DNA of 64,000 nucleotides from Arenibacter sp. 6A1 (GCF_012272855.1 NZ_JAAXCQ010000002.1:1-64000); one strand, 5' to 3'. Shown: positions 42,501 through 51,743, numbered from the stretch's first letter. Notes: a model not told the origin generated them from the letters alone. A program made the numbers and translations.

Positions 42501-42501
42501 C

Positions 42502-42531
42502 GAAAAAAGCCGACTCCTAAAAGTCGGCTTT
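42502..42531 (-). terminator. Element-borne terminator for tRNA-Leu
   Basis: On the minus strand AAAGCCGACTTTTAGGAGTCGGCTTTTTT in outline: stem AAGCCGACT with AGTCGGCTT and a U-run. It follows the reconstituted tRNA-Leu, so the element supplies both the tRNA 3' end and a new terminator. Confidence 0.7.
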
Positions 42532-42535
42532 CCCT

Positions 42536-42589
42536 TTGTACAGGCGGAGAGACTCGAACTCTCACACCTCGCGGCACTAGATCCTAAGT
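42536..42589 (-). other. Right attachment site of the tRNA-Leu element (54-bp repeat)
   Basis: Identical to 24232-24285. Here it forms the 3' part of the complete tRNA-Leu gene. The two copies define an element of about 18.3 kb. Confidence 0.9.
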
Positions 42590-42620
42590 CTAGCGTGTCT
42601 ACCAATTCCACCACGCCTGC
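42539..42620 (-). tRNA. tRNA-Leu(UAG)
   Basis: An 82-nt tRNA. The acceptor stem is GCAGGCG with CGCCTGT (G-U at the first pair). The D arm contains GGTAGAC, the anticodon loop CTTAGGA gives anticodon TAG, there is a class II variable arm (TGCCGCGAGGTGTG in part), and the T arm GAGAGTTCGAGTCTCTC. CCA is not encoded. Its 3' half is element-derived after integration. Confidence 0.92.
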
Positions 42621-42719
42621 AATTCGAGTGCAAATATATACCTTTATTTTAAAACGAAAAGACTTCTTGGCAAAAAAGTTTATTTTTTTTGTAAATTTAT
42701 CCTTTGTACAAATAAAACT

Positions 42720-44108
42720 ATGCAACAAGTAACTGATTACCTGAACAAAAACAAGGACAGATTCATCAATGAATTGATAGAACTCCTTAAAATTCCTTCC
42801 GTAAGTGCAGACCCTGCCTTCTCCCAAGATGTCCTTAATACCGCCGAAGCCGTAAAGACCGCGCTTTTAGAGGCCGGTTGCGATACCGTAGAGATTTGCG
42901 AGACCAAAGGGTATCCTATTGTATACGGCGAAAAGATTATAGATCCTAGCCTGCCTACCGTATTGGTCTATGGCCATTACGATGTACAACCGGCCGATCC
43001 TATAGACCTGTGGGATTCTCCGCCCTTTGAACCGGTGATCAAAAACACTGAAATCCACCCCGAAGGCGCCATATTTGCCCGTGGGGCCTGTGATGACAAA
43101 GGCCAAATGTACATGCACGTAAAGGCCTTTGAACTTATGATCAAGACCAACCAATTGCCCTGCAACGTAAAGTTCATGATCGAAGGGGAAGAAGAAGTAG
43201 GTAGCGAAAACCTGGGCGAGTTTGTCGCCAATAACAGGGAAAAACTCGCCAATGACATTATCCTTATTTCCGATACCGGCATGATTGCCAAAGACGTGCC
43301 TTCTATCACCACCGGTTTACGCGGTCTTAGTTATGTAGAAGTAGAAGTTACCGGCCCCAATCGCGACCTTCATTCTGGTCTCTATGGGGGTGCCGTTGCC
43401 AACCCTATCAATGTGTTGACAAAAATGATTGCCTCCCTGCACGACGAGAACAACCATATTACGATTCCTGGATTTTACGACAAGGTAGAAGAATTGTCCC
43501 AAGAAGAGCGTGCTGCCATGGCAAAAGCGCCCTTTAATTTGGAAAACTATAAAAAAGCACTGGACATCAATGATGTGTATGGCGAAAAAGGCTATACCAC
43601 CAACGAGCGCAACTCTATACGTCCTACCTTGGATGTAAACGGAATTTGGGGCGGTTATATCGGAGCAGGTGCCAAAACGGTAATTGCCAGTAAAGCCTAT
43701 GCCAAAATTTCCATGCGTTTGGTACCGCACCAAGAGTGGGAAGAAATTACCCAACTCTTTAAAACCCATTTCGAAAGTATTGCCCCAGCAGGGGTTACAG
43801 TAGTGGTTAAACCACATCACGGTGGCCAAGGTTATGTAACGCCGATAGATAATAATGGGTACAAGGCTGCAGAAAAGGCCTATCAGACCACCTTTGGAAA
43901 AACGCCTATTCCACAGCGCAGTGGCGGTAGCATCCCTATCGTGGCCCTATTCGAAAAAGAACTCCAGAGCAAAACCATCCTTATGGGCTTTGGCCTAGAT
44001 AGCGATGCCATTCACTCGCCCAACGAGCACTTTGGCGTATGGAACTACCTAAAAGGCATAGAAACCATCCCGTATTTCTATCAGCATTTTACGGAATTGT
44101 CCAAATAA
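42720..44108 (+). CDS. M20-family dipeptidase
   Basis: A 462-residue cytoplasmic zinc peptidase of the M20 family. Metal ligands and catalytic residues are in VLVYGHYDVQPADP (about 79-92), the RGACDDKGQM segment, MIEGEEEVGSEN (about 156-167) and the late IHSPNEHFG histidine (about 438). The dimerisation domain is in the middle. It hydrolyses dipeptides and related N-acyl amino acids. It is divergent from tRNA-Leu and has its own terminator at 44116-44150. Confidence 0.9.
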   Translation: MQQVTDYLNKNKDRFINELIELLKIPSVSADPAFSQDVLNTAEAVKTALLEAGCDTVEICETKGYPIVYGEKIIDPSLPTVLVYGHYDVQPADPIDLWDSPPFEPVIKNTEIHPEGAIFARGACDDKGQMYMHVKAFELMIKTNQLPCNVKFMIEGEEEVGSENLGEFVANNREKLANDIILISDTGMIAKDVPSITTGLRGLSYVEVEVTGPNRDLHSGLYGGAVANPINVLTKMIASLHDENNHITIPGFYDKVEELSQEERAAMAKAPFNLENYKKALDINDVYGEKGYTTNERNSIRPTLDVNGIWGGYIGAGAKTVIASKAYAKISMRLVPHQEWEEITQLFKTHFESIAPAGVTVVVKPHHGGQGYVTPIDNNGYKAAEKAYQTTFGKTPIPQRSGGSIPIVALFEKELQSKTILMGFGLDSDAIHSPNEHFGVWNYLKGIETIPYFYQHFTELSK

Positions 44109-44115
44109 AATTTTT

Positions 44116-44150
44116 AAAATCCGTTCTTTTTAGAGCGGATTTTTTTTTTG
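44116..44150 (+). terminator. Terminator of the dipeptidase gene
   Basis: AAAATCCGTTC, a short loop and GAGCGGATTTT with a long T-run, eight bases after the stop. Confidence 0.75.
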
Positions 44151-44242
44151 GGCGTTCCCCTATCGGGTCGCTCTTTCCGCTATATCTTTTTTAGGCGCAC
44201 CAGCCCCTAAAAAAGGATGCCGCTGCAATAGCTAACGCGGGA
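44151..44242 (+). repeat. Dispersed GGGCGTTCCC...TAACGCGGGA repeat, copy 2
   Basis: It shares the ordered blocks GGGCGTTCCC, CCGCTATATC, GGATGCCGCTGC and TAACGCGGGA with 19430-19512 (opposite strand), with different spacer sequence that forms a local stem (TTTTTTAGG / CCTAAAAAA). Confidence 0.6.
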
Positions 44243-44388
44243 TTCAGTGAACAATTACCATTGAGATGAAAGAGGGCCGAACGGAAAATGCAACGATTTG
44301 CATTTGGAGCGAGGAGCCAGACGGCGCGTTGGCCAAGGCTGCAGTCATTCTCAATGAACAATGAGATAAAAAAGAACACCCTATAACC

Positions 44389-44431
44389 AAGCCCTGCTAA
44401 AACAAAGTAATCAGTAAACGGTAACAAGTAA
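44389..44431. repeat. 43-bp direct repeat, copy 1
   Basis: From AAGCCCTGCTAAAAC to GGTAACAAGTAA. It recurs at 44576-44618 with a single difference. Confidence 0.7.
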
Positions 44432-44575
44432 ACAGAAAAAACCTTGATTAAGGTTATATGGAATTCTATAGTATTTCATGAACCTGATTTCTTATTGAGA
44501 CATTCCAACATCCCCCTTACTCCCCCTTCAAAGGGGGAATCTGGATGATTTTACTTTAGGGACCAGTTTTTAAAC

Positions 44576-44618
44576 AAGCCCTGCTAAAACAAAGTAATCA
44601 GTAAACGGTAACCAGTAA
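44576..44618. repeat. 43-bp direct repeat, copy 2
   Basis: Second copy of the repeat at 44389-44431, 187 bp away, differing by one base (CCAGTAA for CAAGTAA). Confidence 0.7.
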
Positions 44619-44753
44619 GGAAGTTATCTTGTTATCCTGTTACCGAGTTATCTGGCCGTGAGTATGTCCTATTTTTCTCTTCACCCCTCAAATAGCTATT
44701 TTAACAACCTCACCCCTAATCCTATAACTTTATACTCAACCTAAAAAAAACAA

Positions 44754-44799
44754 CTCTATGTTTGTAGAATTAAAATTATTGTTCTATGTTTGTAGAACA
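44754..44799 (+). promoter_or_regulatory. Promoter and twin operators of the first blaI-like gene
   Basis: Two direct copies of TCTATGTTTGTAGAA (about 44755-44769 and 44783-44797). The second contains TATGTTTG, a match to the Bacteroidota -7 box TAnnTTTG, with a TTG about 20 bp upstream as the -33 element. BlaI-type repressors bind TACA/TGTA-like dyads, so repression by overlap with the promoter is likely. Confidence 0.6.
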
Positions 44800-44817
44800 A
44801 TATCTTATACCGCTCCC

Positions 44818-45183
44818 ATGAAACTATCAAAAACCGAGGAAGAATTAATGAACCACCTTTGGAAGTTAGAAAAGGCTTTTATGAAGGATCTTTTGGAAGT
44901 CTACCCAGAGCCCAAACCAGCGACCACCACCGTGGCTACCTTATTAAAGCGTATGGCAGACAAAGGATTTGTAGGATACAAGCTTTTGGGCAATGCACGG
45001 GAATATTTTCCCTTAGTAAAAAAGAAAGATTATTTCTCCAAACACCTGAACGGACTCATCAAAAACTTTTTTAACAATAGCGCCTCCCAATTTGCCTCCT
45101 TCTTTGCCCAAGAAACAGACCTTAGCAAGGAAGAACTAGAAGAATTAAGATCCTTAATCGATAGCGAAATTAAAAATAAATAG
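44818..45183 (+). CDS. BlaI/MecI/CopY-family repressor
   Basis: A 121-residue winged-helix repressor. N-terminal LSKTEEELMNHLWKLEKAF and the PKPATTTVATLLKRMADKGFV recognition helix region (about 34-52) are typical; the C-terminal half is for dimerisation. The frame extends to 44758, but this would overlap the promoter, so the ATG at 44818 is preferred. It is followed after two bases by the BlaR1-like gene and should be inactivated through it. Confidence 0.85.
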   Translation: MKLSKTEEELMNHLWKLEKAFMKDLLEVYPEPKPATTTVATLLKRMADKGFVGYKLLGNAREYFPLVKKKDYFSKHLNGLIKNFFNNSASQFASFFAQETDLSKEELEELRSLIDSEIKNK

Positions 45184-45185
45184 CC

Positions 45186-47132
45186 ATGTGGGAATATCTT
45201 TTAAAATTTAGCGCATGTTTGGCCCTCCTACTCCTCTTCTACAAATTGGTTTTAGAAAAGGTGCATATCCATCATTTTAAAAGGTATTACCTATTAGCGG
45301 CCTTTGTTATCGCCATGGGCATTCCGTTAATTACGTTTACCCAATACATCACCGTAGTAGCACAGCCAATGGCGAATCAACCGCTTATAGACCATTACGG
45401 GACGCTACAACAGCTAGCAACTCCGGAAGAGACCAATCTACTGCCTATTATTTTATGGGGATTTTATGGTTTGGGAGCAGCGATTTTCGCCATTAAATTT
45501 CTCCTAAACCTAAAAAACCTCATCGGCAGTATCCACAATAACCCCAAGCAAAGGACAGGCAGTATACTTCATGTACTTTTAACAGAACCCATTGCGCCCC
45601 ATACCTTTTTCAACTATATCTTTTTTAACAAAAGAAATTATGAGAACAATGAAATTCCACAAGAAGTGTTTTGGCACGAGGAAACCCATGCCCGGCAAAA
45701 ACATAGCTTGGATATATTGCTTTTAGAACTGCTTCAAATAGTGCTATGGTTTCACCCCTTAGTGTATTGGGCTAAACATTTGGTAAAGCTCAACCACGAG
45801 TTTTTAGCAGATCAAGCCGTATTAAACAAAGGGGCAATTGTCCCTACCTATCAAAATTTAGTGTTGGCATTCTCATCAAATGCTATAACACCATCCTTGG
45901 CAAATGCCATTCATTATTCATCAATCAAAAAACGAATCGTCATCATGAAAACACAAACATCACAAAAAGCCATCTGGCTAAAAAGCTTATTGCTATTGCC
46001 TTTATTAGCCCTTTTACTGTATAGTTTTAGTACTAAAGAGATTGAAGAAATTAAACAGCTTAGGGAGGAAGTTCTTTTTCCCGATACCTTAAAAGCACAA
46101 CAGTCTGCTCAGGAAACAATTAATGATTTCATTGCCCAAAATACCACAGAACACGAAATCTTAATATTAATAAATAAAAATGGACAGCTGTTGATCAAAA
46201 ATGATCTGGTTAAGATTGAAGATTTAACATCGCACTTACTAAGGTATAACCAGAACCTTAGCAAGAAACAAAGGAGTCAACTCGTCAAATCCAGAATCCA
46301 GGTTGATAAAGAAACTCCAGTCAATATCATTAAAAAAGTAGAAGCTATATTACTAGACTATGGCGTAGCGACCATTGATATTGAAGAGTATAAACAACAA
46401 AGAGAGGCCACAAAGAGTGAAATCAAGGAATTTAATACACTCGCTAAAAAATACAAGGCACAATCAAAGGGCAATTTCTTCATCCTTAAAAAAGAAGTCG
46501 ATCGGATGGAGTATATCTATAGCATCATGAGCAAGGCACAAAAAAAGAAAGCAGAACCTTATCCTAATTTTCCACCGCCGCCACCATCGTTACCTGCCAT
46601 TGCCCTGGAAGAAGAATCCGTAGAATATGAAAAGCATATAGAAAGAAATCATGGCCAGAAAATGACCAAAGAGGTTATTATTATAAACAAAGATCGCCAT
46701 GCCCCAAAAATAAAAGGGGAGCATCCCACCCTTAGAAAACATGTCCTACTCCCTCCACCACCTCCTATTCCGGCCAATGCTACTAAAGAAGAAATAAGGG
46801 AGTACGAAATAGCCATAGAAAACTATGAGAAAGGCAAGGACGCAAAAGTAATAAAGAAACAAGACGAGGATGGAAATATGTATGAGGTCATCGTGATCGA
46901 TGGCGACAACCGTATACCACCACCCCCACCTCCAATGGTTTCCCCTACGGAGCATTTTAAAGAACTGCACCAAAAAGGCGCTAAATTCTATAAGGACAAT
47001 AAAGCCATCTCCTATGAAGAGGCCCTTAAAATTTTAAAGGAGAACAAGCACCTCAATATAGAGGTAAAGGAAACCAACGGGAACCAACCCACGGTAAAAC
47101 TCTCTACTAAACCTATAAAACAGAAAAACTAA
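45186..47132 (+). CDS. BlaR1-like M56 sensor with ExbD-like and proline-rich regions
   Basis: A 648-residue membrane sensor. N-terminal helices (about 5-20, 34-58, 85-108) surround an M56 metallopeptidase domain with HEETH (164-168) and later HEFLADQAV. After a last helix (about 267-281) a segment of about 320-395 (ILILINKNGQLLIKND, SRIQVDKETPVNIIKKVEAIL) looks like an ExbD-type periplasmic domain. The C-terminus carries three proline runs (PPPPPSLP, PPPPPIPA, PPPPPPMV) separated by charged helices. No penicillin-binding domain is present, so the signal is not clearly a beta-lactam. Confidence 0.8.
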   Translation: MWEYLLKFSACLALLLLFYKLVLEKVHIHHFKRYYLLAAFVIAMGIPLITFTQYITVVAQPMANQPLIDHYGTLQQLATPEETNLLPIILWGFYGLGAAIFAIKFLLNLKNLIGSIHNNPKQRTGSILHVLLTEPIAPHTFFNYIFFNKRNYENNEIPQEVFWHEETHARQKHSLDILLLELLQIVLWFHPLVYWAKHLVKLNHEFLADQAVLNKGAIVPTYQNLVLAFSSNAITPSLANAIHYSSIKKRIVIMKTQTSQKAIWLKSLLLLPLLALLLYSFSTKEIEEIKQLREEVLFPDTLKAQQSAQETINDFIAQNTTEHEILILINKNGQLLIKNDLVKIEDLTSHLLRYNQNLSKKQRSQLVKSRIQVDKETPVNIIKKVEAILLDYGVATIDIEEYKQQREATKSEIKEFNTLAKKYKAQSKGNFFILKKEVDRMEYIYSIMSKAQKKKAEPYPNFPPPPPSLPAIALEEESVEYEKHIERNHGQKMTKEVIIINKDRHAPKIKGEHPTLRKHVLLPPPPPIPANATKEEIREYEIAIENYEKGKDAKVIKKQDEDGNMYEVIVIDGDNRIPPPPPPMVSPTEHFKELHQKGAKFYKDNKAISYEEALKILKENKHLNIEVKETNGNQPTVKLSTKPIKQKN

Positions 47133-47170
47133 GCCTCGCAATGGTTAAAAGAAATAACCTATTGAAAACA

Positions 47171-47199
47171 AAAATAACCTTCATTTAGAAGGTTATTTT
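47171..47199. terminator. Bidirectional terminator
   Basis: AAAATAACCTTC, TTTA, GAAGGTTATTTT between the converging BlaR1-like and hydrolase genes. Confidence 0.75.
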
Positions 47200-47229
47200 T
47201 GTTATAAAAAATCTCTACGAGATTAGTGC

Positions 47230-48231
47230 TTATATTCCCCACATTCGTTCCCAAAGAGCCGATAAAAGTCGTTTTCCGTCTCTTTTCAATTTGGGGGTTT
47301 CTTCTACGAGTAAATCGCCATTGTTTGGGAGTAGCTTATAATTAAAGGCAAACTGTTCCTCATTAGCTTCCAAACTCATTAACCCAAAACGAAGATCGTT
47401 AAAATACAACTGCCCCTCTTTTTCACTGATGGTAAACCAGCCGCCCGTAATCTTTTTTAAGCGTTCTACCTTTTCGTTTCCATCCAAGGCGCCTAGTAAG
47501 TGATGGTTCTTAGGATAGCGGACAAATTCCATGGGCGATGTATCAAAAAAGGAATAGTTCCCTATGAGGTAGAAATCCCCGGCATCTATATTGGCCGACC
47601 ATAGAATGGTATTAAAAGGGGCAGGCCTGATATCCATTTGTTGGTATGCTATCCCCTGCTCCTCTAAACTATCGGTAATTTTCATATAGGCCACACCCTT
47701 TAACACTAGCGTCAGCCCCATATACAAACTACTCACAACTAAGCCCATGGCATTATATCGCCATCGCTTGGGCGAATCGCGTTTTTGCCGCATGGCCAAT
47801 ATAAGAAAAACGAGAAATGGCAGGGTGTACAAAGGATCGATAACAAAGATATTCTGAAATGCCAACCTTAGATCGAAAGGCCAAAAAAGCTGTGTTCCCC
47901 AAGTGGTAAATGCATCTAAAATAGGATGTGTAAACAATCCCCAAAACATAAGCCAAGACCAGTCTTTCCAAGTCGCGGGCAGTTTTCTTTCCAATTTGGA
48001 GATCAACCAACCAAAAAGGGGCGCAAAAAGAACGGAAAAGAAAATAGAATGGGTAATGCCCCTATGCCATTCAATCGCCGAAACACTATCGGTAAAATGT
48101 TTGGCCATCACATCCAAATCTGGGATAGTCCCGGCAATAGCCCCGTATAACATGGCCTTATTACCTACTTTCCTTCCTAAAACGGCCTCGCCTACCGCGG
48201 CACCGAGTACTATTTGTGTTAAAGAATCCAT
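47230..48231 (-). CDS. YdjM-type membrane-bound metal-dependent hydrolase
   Basis: A 333-residue membrane protein of the LexA-regulated/YdjM metal-dependent hydrolase type. The N-terminus MDSLTQIVLGAAVGEAVLG, a DLD motif (about 39-41), HRGITHS (about 56-62) and FTHPILDAFTTWG (about 101-113) hold the conserved His and Asp. Four to five membrane helices are visible in the first 180 residues, then a soluble tail. Substrate unknown. Confidence 0.8.
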   Translation of the reverse strand: MDSLTQIVLGAAVGEAVLGRKVGNKAMLYGAIAGTIPDLDVMAKHFTDSVSAIEWHRGITHSIFFSVLFAPLFGWLISKLERKLPATWKDWSWLMFWGLFTHPILDAFTTWGTQLFWPFDLRLAFQNIFVIDPLYTLPFLVFLILAMRQKRDSPKRWRYNAMGLVVSSLYMGLTLVLKGVAYMKITDSLEEQGIAYQQMDIRPAPFNTILWSANIDAGDFYLIGNYSFFDTSPMEFVRYPKNHHLLGALDGNEKVERLKKITGGWFTISEKEGQLYFNDLRFGLMSLEANEEQFAFNYKLLPNNGDLLVEETPKLKRDGKRLLSALWERMWGI

Positions 48232-48316
48232 TTTTAATCTATATGCAAAAGTAAAAAACTACCTATCGTAGTAACTGCTTCAATTTTATTCATCGCTTTA
48301 ACCAAAGGGGTGTGCC

Positions 48317-50089
48317 TTATTCTACAATTTCCATTTTCTTTAATAAAAAGGAGGCATTCATATTCTGGCAAATCCCATCCTTAAAAGTATAATCAAAATG
48401 CAGTTCATTGTCTATGATCTCGGCATCAAAATAATGGTTCCGTATCTGTGGTAAATCATCCGAAGCCTCACACAAACTTAAATCGTGGGTCGCAATAATA
48501 CCTGTTGCCCCAGAGCCCACCAATTTCTCTACAAACTTTCTAGAGCCAATGGCCTTATCCATACTATTTGTACCCTTTAAAATTTCGTCCAAGACAATAA
48601 AATAACGGTCTTTTTGAATTTCATCCACTATATATTTTAAGCGTTTCAATTCAGAAAAGAAATACGATTCATCGTCTGTAAGGGAATCGGTAGTACGCAT
48701 ACTGGTAATTAGTTTTATGGGATTGTAAGACACCTCGGCGGCACACACTGGAAGCCCCACATTGGCCATTACAATCTGTAGGGAGACGGTTCTTAAAAAA
48801 GTACTTTTTCCGGCCATATTGGCCCCGGTAACAATAAAGAACTGTTCGTTTAAGATATCGATATCATTAGGCACGGCTTTCTTAGGGTCTAACAAAGGGT
48901 GCGAGGCCTTAGCAGAGTTTAATACAATGTTTTCATTGACTATCTTGGGATAGCTATAATTTGGATGGTTGTGAGCAAAATTCCCTAAACTGTTGTAGGC
49001 ATCAAAAAAGGCGATGGTATTAAACCAGGGCGATACCTTGGTACCGTAATCGGCGATCCACTTTTCTAATTTATACCCTTGGCGCAGGTCCCACAGGAAA
49101 AAACCATTTCCTAAAAGACCAAAAATCATATTGCTGCGCTGATCCAAAGCTCCTAATATCCTAGAAAATTCTTTGAGTACCTTAGAGGCCTTTTGATCTT
49201 TGGAAACTACAGCGTCTCTTTTTTCACTAAGAAGCTGCGACTTAAAAGTAACCTCCTCAATTTTTAAGATGAGTTTCTGATATTGCTGAAAGGTACTTTG
49301 TAGGGTACTTGTATCGGCGGCCAGTTTACCGGTATTTTTAATATAAACCCCACTGATCACCAGCCCTACAAAAAGGGTGATAAATATAGGAAACCCTGGT
49401 AATAGGCCGGTTAAATAACCCGCTATAAGGGCCACTGATATTAAAGAAAACACATTGGGAACATAGCGCATCACCTTAGGAACATAAGGTACATACTCCT
49501 TTAACCATACCCCAATGGCCTTCGTAGAAGCATCGGCCTTTACCAAAGTGGCAATAGCCGAAAACTCTTGTCGCCAATCGGTCATTTGAGAGAGTTCTTC
49601 AATAGCCTCTTGTTTTCCTTCTATACCGTCTATGGCATTTTCGGTCAAAATATCGGCCAAGGCCCGACTCCCCTGTGGCAAAGCCGTACGGTTGCTGTAT
49701 TGAAAGAAGGAACCTTTCCCAAACAAATCTATATCCTGACTAAAACCATGGGAGGGGTCTTTAAACGCATTGCCGTCTGGCAAGTGGTGGAATTTTCGTT
49801 CCAACACTTCTATTTCGGTAGTGTTAATAGCAATAAGGGCCAAAATCTTATCCCTTTTGTATTGTAGGTCGGTGTGTTTGCTTACTAAAAACAAAAACAA
49901 GGCGATAGCCACGATAATGAGGCCAAACACCAATTGGGTGTTCCCTATCAACAAATACACACTTAAAGATGCAACGGCAAAAACGACCAGCCTTAAAATA
50001 CTCGATAATAGTAATTCTTTCTTAACCTTTTGGAGCAAGACATTTTGTGTTGCTAGCCGGTTTTTATAAAATGATAGTAGATGATCCAT
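48317..50089 (-). CDS. MutS-like ATPase with membrane helices
   Basis: A 590-residue protein. Two pairs of hydrophobic helices (about 29-65 and 213-247) precede a MutS-type core and C-terminal ATPase: Walker A TGANMAGKST (421-430), STDDE-like DSLTDDESYFFSELKR, Walker B FIVLDEI (497-503) with KGTNS, and ATHDL. The DNA mismatch-recognition domain I is absent. Membrane-associated MutS-like proteins of this shape are widespread in Bacteroidota and of unknown role, so mismatch repair should not be assumed. Confidence 0.8.
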   Translation of the reverse strand: MDHLLSFYKNRLATQNVLLQKVKKELLLSSILRLVVFAVASLSVYLLIGNTQLVFGLIIVAIALFLFLVSKHTDLQYKRDKILALIAINTTEIEVLERKFHHLPDGNAFKDPSHGFSQDIDLFGKGSFFQYSNRTALPQGSRALADILTENAIDGIEGKQEAIEELSQMTDWRQEFSAIATLVKADASTKAIGVWLKEYVPYVPKVMRYVPNVFSLISVALIAGYLTGLLPGFPIFITLFVGLVISGVYIKNTGKLAADTSTLQSTFQQYQKLILKIEEVTFKSQLLSEKRDAVVSKDQKASKVLKEFSRILGALDQRSNMIFGLLGNGFFLWDLRQGYKLEKWIADYGTKVSPWFNTIAFFDAYNSLGNFAHNHPNYSYPKIVNENIVLNSAKASHPLLDPKKAVPNDIDILNEQFFIVTGANMAGKSTFLRTVSLQIVMANVGLPVCAAEVSYNPIKLITSMRTTDSLTDDESYFFSELKRLKYIVDEIQKDRYFIVLDEILKGTNSMDKAIGSRKFVEKLVGSGATGIIATHDLSLCEASDDLPQIRNHYFDAEIIDNELHFDYTFKDGICQNMNASFLLKKMEIVE

Positions 50090-50131
50090 GGGGATATTTA
50101 AAAGGGGTATTCGTTATTTTTATAGGTGGTT

Positions 50132-50488
50132 TTAAAGGGCATTCAGTTCGGCCTGTAGCTTTTTTGTGAGTCCTGCTACCACCAAGGCATAGGAATGGTC
50201 TATCAATTCCCGTACCAATGCAGGCGATAAATTTTCTAGATATAGGGTATTCCAATGCACTTTACTCATATGGTAGCCAGGAATAATGGTACCATCATAG
50301 GTTTCCCTTAGTTCAATAGCGCGCTGCGGATCGCATTTTAAATTGGCCTGGGAAGGTAATCTTTCTAAGGCGGCCAGGGCAAACATTTTCCCCATCACCT
50401 TAAACACCAAGGTTTGCGCATCAAAGGGAAATTCTTCTGTCACCCCCTTTTTTGCAATACAATACTCCCTAAACGCCTCTATATTCAT
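50132..50488 (-). CDS. MmcQ/YjbR-family protein
   Basis: A 118-residue protein of the MmcQ/YjbR family (CyaY-like fold). MNIEAFREYCIAKKGVTEEFPF and the late SKVHWNTLYLE (about 74-84) are the family landmarks. Members are thought to bind DNA, but the role is unknown. It is complete and possibly co-transcribed with the Dabb gene upstream. Confidence 0.85.
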   Translation of the reverse strand: MNIEAFREYCIAKKGVTEEFPFDAQTLVFKVMGKMFALAALERLPSQANLKCDPQRAIELRETYDGTIIPGYHMSKVHWNTLYLENLSPALVRELIDHSYALVVAGLTKKLQAELNAL

Positions 50489-50541
50489 GTTCTTCTTTTA
50501 ACCAGATGCTAGGCATTCTTATAAGTAATCATGCACCAATC

Positions 50542-50937
50542 CTAAATACTGGTAGAATCATACACAATAACCTTGGTCCATAGTTCGCTAGATTCCTCTA
50601 TGAATATTTTATGTGCTTTTTCATCCTGGTATTTTTGCTGCGTTTCGGCAGAATCAAAAGTTACCACCAAAGAATAGGTGAAAGAACCATCTACCACATC
50701 GCGACTCGCTTGCGGCGGAAAGCCGATAAAATTGGTTTTTGCATATTTGGAATCCTTTAAAAATTTCTTCAAGGACGTTTCAAAGGCCTTTCTATCGGTG
50801 TCGCTATCCGGATTTTTAAGCCAGAAATATACGGTATGCACAAAATTAGGGTCAAAGTTTTTCATGTCTTTCTCTTGTTGGCCATAACTAGATACGGTCA
50901 GGGCTAAAAATAGGATACTTAAAAGTGTTTTTTTCAT
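50542..50937 (-). CDS. Secreted Dabb-family (stress-responsive alpha/beta barrel) protein
   Basis: A 131-residue protein with a signal peptide (LLSILFLALTVSSYG) and a Dabb ferredoxin-like barrel: VHTVYFWLKNPDSD, KFLKDSKYAKTNFIG, and FTYSLVVTFDSAETQQKYQ. Cytoplasmic relatives respond to stress or act as cyclases; this exported form has no clear role. The frame can open at 50946, but the ATG at 50937 gives the cleaner signal. Confidence 0.8.
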   Translation of the reverse strand: MKKTLLSILFLALTVSSYGQQEKDMKNFDPNFVHTVYFWLKNPDSDTDRKAFETSLKKFLKDSKYAKTNFIGFPPQASRDVVDGSFTYSLVVTFDSAETQQKYQDEKAHKIFIEESSELWTKVIVYDSTSI

Positions 50938-50977
50938 TCTCTGCAATATAATTTAAATCTCATGTAAATATAAAACA

Positions 50978-51601
50978 TTAGTCTTCCATTAACGATTTGG
51001 TGCGTTCACTTAGTTCCAAGGCCGTATAATCTAACTTCCAGCCTATGGTTTCCACTATTGTTTCTATTAATAGAACCGCCTCCAAGGCTTCTTTATTAGC
51101 CGTTTCCATCAATCCACTTTGGGGAATTTTATCCCTAATATGTTCTTTGGCCTCCCTGTTCAGAGAAGTAAGGTCGGTTGGGTTAAAGGTATTGAACAAT
51201 CCGTTTTTAATATCGTAGAACTGTAGTTCTGGCTCTATCGACAGAATTTCGGGCCGGGGAAAATTCGATAGGATGATTTTTTTCTTTTCGTTATCGGCAT
51301 GGATATGGACTTTCTTTAAATCGAACCCTATATGTGCCTTGGCATTAATGATAATAAGTGCCTTTTTTTTGCTGCTCACCAAACTCAGAAAATGTTCCCT
51401 GGTATTTTCGTATCTATAGATTTCCGCAAAATCGCCTTCGACGGAAATAAGTTTACAGACCCGTTTTATTTTATCGAGCAAAATAGTCGATTGTTGTTCG
51501 GTAAGCTCTTTGTTTTTCTTTTTCCTAAAAAAAGAAAATAACCAGTACATGGTTACAGCCCCTAAAACAAGCCCCAGAAAAAGATCTATGATATCATTCA
51601 T
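50978..51601 (-). CDS. DUF4230-domain protein
   Basis: A 207-residue protein anchored by one N-terminal helix (about 5-23), with the DUF4230 body: LISVEGDFAEIYRYE, KALIIINAKAHIGFDLKKV, and the late AKEHIRDKIPQSGL. Function unknown in all members. It stands upstream of the Dabb gene with a 40-bp gap. Confidence 0.75.
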   Translation of the reverse strand: MNDIIDLFLGLVLGAVTMYWLFSFFRKKKNKELTEQQSTILLDKIKRVCKLISVEGDFAEIYRYENTREHFLSLVSSKKKALIIINAKAHIGFDLKKVHIHADNEKKKIILSNFPRPEILSIEPELQFYDIKNGLFNTFNPTDLTSLNREAKEHIRDKIPQSGLMETANKEALEAVLLIETIVETIGWKLDYTALELSERTKSLMED

Positions 51602-51743
51602 ACGTTTTAGCTATTGCTTCTCTATAAAGGTATAAAAAACTCACTGCTTTGGTGACACTTAGGTCTGCCAAGAACTTCATACCCCTAAGAAGCATTTTGT
51701 AGTGGCTTTTCCCCTACACTTGCATGTCCTAATCTTGCCGGAA

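Larger units (their letters stand above)
44109..44753. other. Gene-free stretch with several repeats
   Basis: It holds the dipeptidase terminator, a dispersed repeat copy (44151-44242) and a 43-bp direct repeat (44389-44431 and 44576-44618). I see no gene. Confidence 0.5.

Noticed and set aside
42393..42827. 144-codon minus-strand ORF
   Set aside because: It contains the whole tRNA-Leu gene and overlaps the start of the dipeptidase; it is an artefact.
48317..50089. Mismatch-repair MutS
   Set aside because: It has only the MutS core and ATPase, with membrane helices and no mismatch-recognition domain, so a repair role is not supported.
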